Source: Lichtheimia corymbifera B2541 | Taxonomy: Eukaryota; Mucoromycota; Mucoromycetes; Mucorales; Lichtheimiaceae | Direction: 5' to 3' | Length of the DNA: 64,000 nt | Assembly (NCBI GenBank): GCA_000697475.1 | Contig: JNEU01001023.1 | Span: 50,283 to 114,282, forward strand | Shown: one piece after another, positions 59,701-64,000 of the stretch | Numbering within the stretch: position 1 is the stretch's first letter | Layout: every line of letters begins with the position of its first letter | Made by a program: the position numbers and the translations under genes | Notes under the pieces: model-generated | Told to the model about the DNA's origin: nothing | Databases searched by the model: none | The model's input: only the letters and a program-made list of their open reading frames with translations

Positions 59701-62700
59701 AGAACCGACTTCGGAACGTTCGATGCCTACGCAGTCAATGACCACAGCAATGATCAGGCTATTGAAGGCTCCTACTCCAATTCCATGTATTACACCAAAG
59801 GCCCAGAAGCTTGCTGCAGTCGTCGCCGTGAACCAAATTGATAGTTGAACGATAACACACAACATCCCACTGAGTATGGCCATATTGAAGCGACCAAAAT
59901 AATCTGCCACAAAATTCAGGGTGATTGAGCCAACTGAATTGAAGACAGCCATAATCCCCGTGATATTTGCAATGCTCCAGGGATCGATACCAAGGCTATT
60001 GGCATATGGGCCTATGAAAGCTCCGGGAATCTGATAGGGTTTAGTTACACACAACTTCTTCTACACGATACGCTTGACACTTACAGAAAAGACGAATGCA
60101 CCAACAAAATGGCAAGTGATCAAGATGACATATTTCTTATTTCTGAAAACTGAAAAATCAAGGAAAGGAACCGCTTTTGACTGAGGATTGAGCTTGATGC
60201 ATAACGCTGCTGCTATGCCGACTAGCATCAGCTCAATGAATCCAAGAATACGAAGGGCTCATCGATAGCCCACAGCTTGAAAGCATGCAGTTACGATGTT
60301 GGAGTATGCAATGGAAGAAAAGCCAATACCCGACATGCAGCAGCCAATTGCCCAGGCTCGCCTGGTGGAAAACCATGTCATGGTTTGATTCATGCAAGGA
60401 TAACAAACTATTGACGTTCCAAGACCACTCAACAAGCCCTGAGTTATCCACAGCTGCCAAATCTGTAAAATGAAGAAACATGAATACATACTATAAAAAT
60501 AAGCAAGATGGTAGCAAAGTTCAATCCAAAAATACCTCGTTTGTAATGCTTGCAAGTATCATTGACACTGCAATGATCAAACCCCCAATAGCAATAGCGT
60601 ATTGATCATCCAATTTCGAGCTTGTCCACGCATATAAAGGTCCTGTAGCATGTCCAAAACAAAACGATAAAGAGCCTATCCAGCTTAGCTCTGTCATACT
60701 ATTAGGGTACACATGGTTGTTGTAGTAATTGAGAAATACACTCCATCTAAGGGGGTTGTTCATATGTAAGAACCTCATGCGATTTGCATAGATCAAAGAA
60801 GCAAGTTACATACATCGTAGAGACGCCGGCGCTATTCATCACCATCGTGTACAGTATGAGAAATGTTATTTTACATGGCGCTCACATAGCAACGGGCAAG
60901 CACATACCTTCCAGCCAATCCCTATGGGTCAAGAGACTAGAATCAGTATCATTGTTTTCACATTGAGCCTGTTGTTGTTGAATCAACGCACACAAAATGA
61001 TCCAAAGACGACCAGCCAGGCTTTGCAACCGCCATCTGGTGGTTCTTCCCACTTGATACTTTTCGATGGCTCATTGACTGGGTTGGCATTATCAATTGGC
61101 TCCGTTTTAATAGCTGCTTTACTTGTTTCGGAACCCATTGGATTAGAAGAATAGAGGATAAAGGCCCATCCAAAACGAAACGGATGGTCAAAGAAACAGA
61201 AAAAACGCCATAGATGCATAGCTGTATATCTTTTTCTGCCACCGCGATAAGTAGATGCATGGCTCGAGTGTCATCTCGCCCCCATGATATGGCAAATTTT
61301 AATGTAGATGTACAAGCTAATGCATGCATTATGGCTATCCATCGTACTTTTCTCTCTTTTTTCATAGATAATTCGTGACGAACGACGTACTCCTCGGGAC
61401 ATATATAAATTTGGGAGGTCATCATGGTCACATATACATGCAGTATCCCATGCAAATCGTGCATTTTTCTGTTGTTTGCCTTCTTGTACCTGGGTATTCG
61501 ATGAGATATCGAAGCCTAACAACCATGAACCTACCTTGCCGCTTTACATGTTTGGTGAAACCTAGTAAACTATATCCTATACAATGCTATTGGATAGTGT
61601 TAGAATGAAGCGACGCAAGTTAAAAGAATCCTCCTCCTGGTTGACGCTATGACTAACGACAGAAAGGTGGCCAAATGTCGTGATTCCTTAGAGTTTGGCG
61701 TCGAAGAAATTCATGGAAACAATAAACTGGCATCAAAAGAAAGAAGCACATGTGATGATGGTTCATTATGATATCACTAATAATATCCCAGCACCTCGTT
61801 ATTATCCTACTCTCATTGTCATCTCCCAATGTGATATTTTACTTTTTGTAAGATAAATCCTTATCACCTCGCTTGATGAAGCATATGCTCTTACATACAT
61901 CACATAGCTTTGGATGTAGCTACCTCCCAACATGCATCTGCAGCCACCTACCATGTGATTGGACCGCGTTTCAAATATGATAAGCAGATCGACCTAGCAC
62001 ATACCAAGCTCGCTTGCAAAGTCTGTCGTGAAGCCTCATCATGATGGGATTGTGCTGCATTACATTACTCCAAGAAAGCTTTCCAACAACCCTTCCTTTA
62101 TTAAATCCTCTCCAGCAATCTTTTACTTTCACATTTAACCAAAAGAATACCATGCATTCGTTCTTAATATCGACAAATGGTTTAATCCAAAAGCATCCCT
62201 TTATGCCAACATTATTCAAAAGATAGATTGGGAAGAACAACGAATTGCTACAACGAGAGAGTGTATATCGATTCGAGTAGGTTTCTATTTTTTGGGTTGC
62301 ATTGTGCAAAGGTGGATAGATGGGCGAGAGGTGGCACTTGATTCACAGTAGCGAGTTATATGCATAGCGTCAAAACATGGTGTTGGATCGTGGTTGTTGT
62401 ATTGGTTGACAGGTTGCATAAGGATGGTGATAGTAGTTGCCATGGGATAAGCTGTCGAATGCACCAATCGTCCTGGATGATACCATCAAGCATAAAGTTG
62501 ACAATGGAGATATAAGAGCAATGACTTTTTTCCACGCATTGTATACATCCATACCTCCCATCCCATGTGCCCATATCCATATTCATAAGAAGTTGTATGC
62601 ATTGGAGCACATTGCTACGCGTAAATAAACAAGGCTGTAACGCAAGCTGCTTCAAGGAAAGAACGCTGTTCGAGACAATGGAGTAGACTTCGCTAATAGC

Positions 62701-64000
62701 AATTGCTGGAGTGAATGCTGTTACGATTGGTGGTGGAAGAGGAGGTGTACAAGAGAACGTGCAGTATCACGAAACGCGGGTGTTGTAGTGGGGTGCACAC
62801 GCCATGGAGGAGTTGCCATTCAGTCAAAGATAAATAGGATCAAGACAAGTGTAGGATTGACATGATGGGTTAAAGCAGGACAATCGTTCGCAGGTTGTAG
62901 TTGTGCTTGAATGGGGCAACAGTTGGGAATGGGAGGAAGTGACAAAAACTGGGAGTGGGAAGAGGTGGAAATCAAATAGGCCAGACACTGCCATGCACTC
63001 TATAAATTAGTCCACGACCTTGGTTGCCTCTCTCGAACCTGGAACTTTCACACAAGATGATCTTCGGCATGCTGATCAACTTTGTCTTAATAAAGAACCC
63101 ACGCTTCATTTAAAAATTTTGAAATGGAGGGCATAATGTGGGGTTTACTATGACGGACGGAAATGGGGTATGCGCCGAATTTACGATTTATCGATGTAGT
63201 ATGTATTACCTTGGGATTGCCCACTTTGAACCTGAAACTTGGTCAGAAGGTTCGCTGGGTCATGCTGATCACTTCCATTCATTTAAAAATCGCAGGCTTC
63301 ACTATAAAAGTTTTGAATGCGGGCGATCCCAAATGTAGGATAGACGATGACAAAGGTAAGGTCGACGCTCCCCAAGCCTGAGATCGCCCGTCTCGAGCCT
63401 GAAAATTTCATGCAAGGTACTTTCGACCGCGCCGAGCAATTTCGTCCTCATAAAGATGCTACACTTCATTATGGAGATTTTGAATGGCAGCGTCCAAATG
63501 TATGGACGGGAACATAGATAAGATGTACCGACCGCGCCCGCCGATATTGGCCATCTCGAACATGAAACTTGGTCAGGAGGTGCTCACGGCCACGCTGATC
63601 ACCTTTGGTCTCATAAAGACGCCACACTTCATTATGACAATTTGAAGAAACAGGCACCTTTATGTTTTTACATATGCTATATGCGTGATGCTGTATGAAA
63701 GGTGGCCTTTGTTCATTGGGAAGTATCATGCAAATGAGCTGTGTTGCACAAAGAAGTCCGTCTGCATCTTCGGCTCTATCGGGGTCTACCTACTTGACAA
63801 TGAACAAAGATCACTTGTCATATAGCATCACGCTTACAGCATATGTAAAAACATAAAGGTGCCTGTTTCTTCAAATTGTCATAATGAAGTGTGGCGTCTT
63901 TATGAGACCAAAGGTGATCAGCGTGGCCGTGAGCACCTCCTGACCAAGTTTCATGTTCGAGATGGCCAATATCGGCGGGCGCGGTCGGTACATCTTATCA

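Overview
The window is eukaryotic nuclear DNA from an early-diverging fungus, most probably Mucorales (Mucoromycota). Genes are split by many short GT..AG introns (mostly 45-110 nt). Coding regions are rich in CAA/CAG, ACC and TCA tracts (poly-Q, poly-N, poly-S/T). Several starts follow pyrimidine-rich leaders, and the gene set is fungal throughout. I assigned exons by reading splice sites and checking that the reading phase closes across every junction. The species cannot be fixed from the sequence alone.

Layout. 1-7.8 kb: a small protein with a PP1-type KSVRF motif (-), a ubiquitin-domain protein resembling BAG6 (+), and the spliceosomal cyclophilin CWC27 (-). 7.8-14 kb: a gene-poor block dominated by nested inverted repeats (foldback elements). 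14-25 kb: three transcription factors, namely a WRKY/GCM1-like zinc-finger protein, a GATA factor and a three-repeat MYB protein, with a long coiled-coil Uds1-like protein between them. 25-37 kb: PI 4-kinase of the Pik1/PI4KB type, mitochondrial prolyl-tRNA synthetase and a two-RRM protein with a Q/P/A-rich tail, plus two poorly resolved small genes. 37-39 kb: a decayed, internally duplicated gene remnant. 39-48.4 kb: dense housekeeping genes: NOP10, a GNAT acetyltransferase, a complex I 21 kDa subunit, an unknown protein, a small secreted protein, THG1 (tRNA-His guanylyltransferase) and a Cid1-like nucleotidyltransferase with a Q/N-rich tail. 49.5-56.7 kb: a SYLF-domain protein, a CAMK-type kinase and an EB1 microtubule plus-end protein. 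57.2-61.1 kb: a tandem pair of monocarboxylate-transporter-like MFS genes; the second carries an in-frame TGA at a conserved Trp codon. 61.2-64 kb: gene-poor sequence ending in tandem units and a foldback of the same repeat family seen at 8-11 kb.

There is no operon logic. Neighbours are unrelated housekeeping and regulatory genes, often convergent with short 3' spacers (75 bp between the BAG6-like gene and CWC27; 165 bp between ProRS and the RRM gene). The least ordinary items are the foldback family at both ends of the window, the WRKY-like fungal factor, the nonsense-interrupted transporter copy, the duplicated remnant, and micro-exons of 9-18 nt in five genes.
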